This document shows positions 63,168 to 64,000 of a stretch of DNA of 64,000 bases, piece by piece (positions within the stretch are counted from its first letter, which is position 1; each line of letters opens with the position of its first letter). The position numbers were made by a program, and so were the translations under genes. The notes beneath the pieces are model-generated. The model ran no database searches, was not told the origin of the DNA, and saw nothing but the letters and a program-made list of their open reading frames with translations. The DNA comes from Arcuatula senhousia (taxonomy: Eukaryota; Mollusca; Bivalvia; Mytilida; Mytilidae). The stretch spans positions 4,891,001 through 4,955,000 of the forward strand of contig OZ020309.1 in NCBI GenBank assembly GCA_963971305.1, in the 5' to 3' direction.

Positions 63168-64000
63168 GTAACTTTGATCACACCAAAACTTTGTTTTAAG
63201 AATATTGATATGTAAGTACAAGTAAGTAATAGATAGATGATTATGAGTTGTGAAATAAGTGTATGTGACACAATCTACATAAACAAATGGCAATTTAAAA
63301 AGTTCACTATGGAAAATGGCCTGTAGTCTCAACCTCGTCATCTTGCATTGGCCAAAGACAAAAAATTCAATTTATAGAATTCAATACCAACCCCCAAATT
63401 ATCACTTTAAGACCCATTTTTAGATATGATTTTATAAAACAATTAATACAAAAAGCACATGGAAAACAAAAGCTTAGGCAAGTATTCAAAAAAACATTTA
63501 GACAAACTTTGCAAAATTGATGTAAAATACAATGAGGGAAAGTTAACTCATTATGCTCATTGTCACTCCAAAATTGTCTTCTCAAAGAAGGTGAAAAAAA
63601 AATCATCATAGAATATTTTTCACATGGTCCATAATTTCTTTTCCCTGATATTCAAAATCAACCTGTTGATATAATATGGTTTTAAAATGTTTTCCCTTTC
63701 TTTGTAAGATTTTAGGACAACATCTTTCTCATATAACACATGTATACCTTAACGTTAAGATTACAATGAAATAAATTCACTGGTGTATACTGATTTTATG
63801 CTCCTAGATATATATATCTACTTCCTGTTTACCGTATACCTAGGTTTTTACACGTAATGGACATGCATGCACAATTTTGGTCACAGTTTTCTAAGCAACT
63901 ACATGAGATAGAGGTCTGATATTTTGTATTTATGGGTAATTAGTACATTTTTCCTTTGATGTGTACTGGCTGATAAAGTCTGTCTAACAAACAGGTGTGT
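63168..64000. other. CEP162-like intron, to window end
   Basis: Downstream of the donor I see no further exon that continues the frame. A possible acceptor (AACAAACAG) lies at the last bases of the window but cannot be tested. Confidence 0.4.

Noticed and set aside
1..64000. CRISPR arrays, bacterial operons, rRNA or tRNA genes
   Set aside because: The tandem arrays lack the repeat-spacer pattern, splice signals show a eukaryote, and no cloverleaf or rRNA segment was recognised by eye.

Overview
The window looks like nuclear DNA of a lophotrochozoan animal, most likely a marine bivalve of the mussel type. It is AT-rich, intron-bearing and dominated by transposable elements: Penelope-like reverse transcriptase remnants, BEL/Pao LTR retrotransposons, a SINE-like family, many MITEs, and hairpin-plus-tandem-repeat elements of a kind familiar from mollusc genomes. 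The species call is inference from repeat content; no rRNA, tRNA or mitochondrial marker was seen.

Only two host genes can be supported. (1) On the minus strand, 27291 to 12539, five exons join with matching splice phases into one 324-residue secreted protein: signal peptide, PAN/apple, degenerate EGF-like, EGF, sushi/CCP and a C-terminal PAN/apple domain. Its 9.4-kb third intron holds a Penelope remnant, two MITEs and a 75-bp tandem array. (2) At the right edge on the plus strand (62315 to 63167) are the first two coding exons of what looks like a CEP162 (ciliary transition-zone/centriole protein) homologue, which runs out of the window.

Left end (1-7700): a Penelope-like RT pseudogene on the minus strand was interrupted twice, by a hairpin/tandem-repeat element (1-733) and by a complete BEL/Pao retrotransposon (1219-7619). 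The BEL copy has near-identical LTRs, a perfect 5-bp target duplication and one intact 1805-codon gag-pol frame, so it is very young. The middle (7700-38600) is a mosaic of old insertions around the host gene.

From 38658 to 47886 lies a second LTR element in an unusual form: LTR-internal-LTR-internal-LTR, with a single 5-bp target duplication outside the whole array. Each internal region carries only a 1068-codon gag/protease-like frame and no RT, RNase H or integrase, so it would need an autonomous partner. The two 4411-bp units differ at only a few positions.

The right part (47900-62300) holds MITEs, a hammerhead-ribozyme-like core, more Penelope debris, a hAT-like element and two large hairpin/tandem-repeat elements (58940-60463, 60797-61955). 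A recurring plan deserves attention: a 5' hairpin, a GTC-rich microsatellite, a variable tandem core, and a 3' end that repeats the hairpin's second arm. It appears in at least four families here with unrelated cores.
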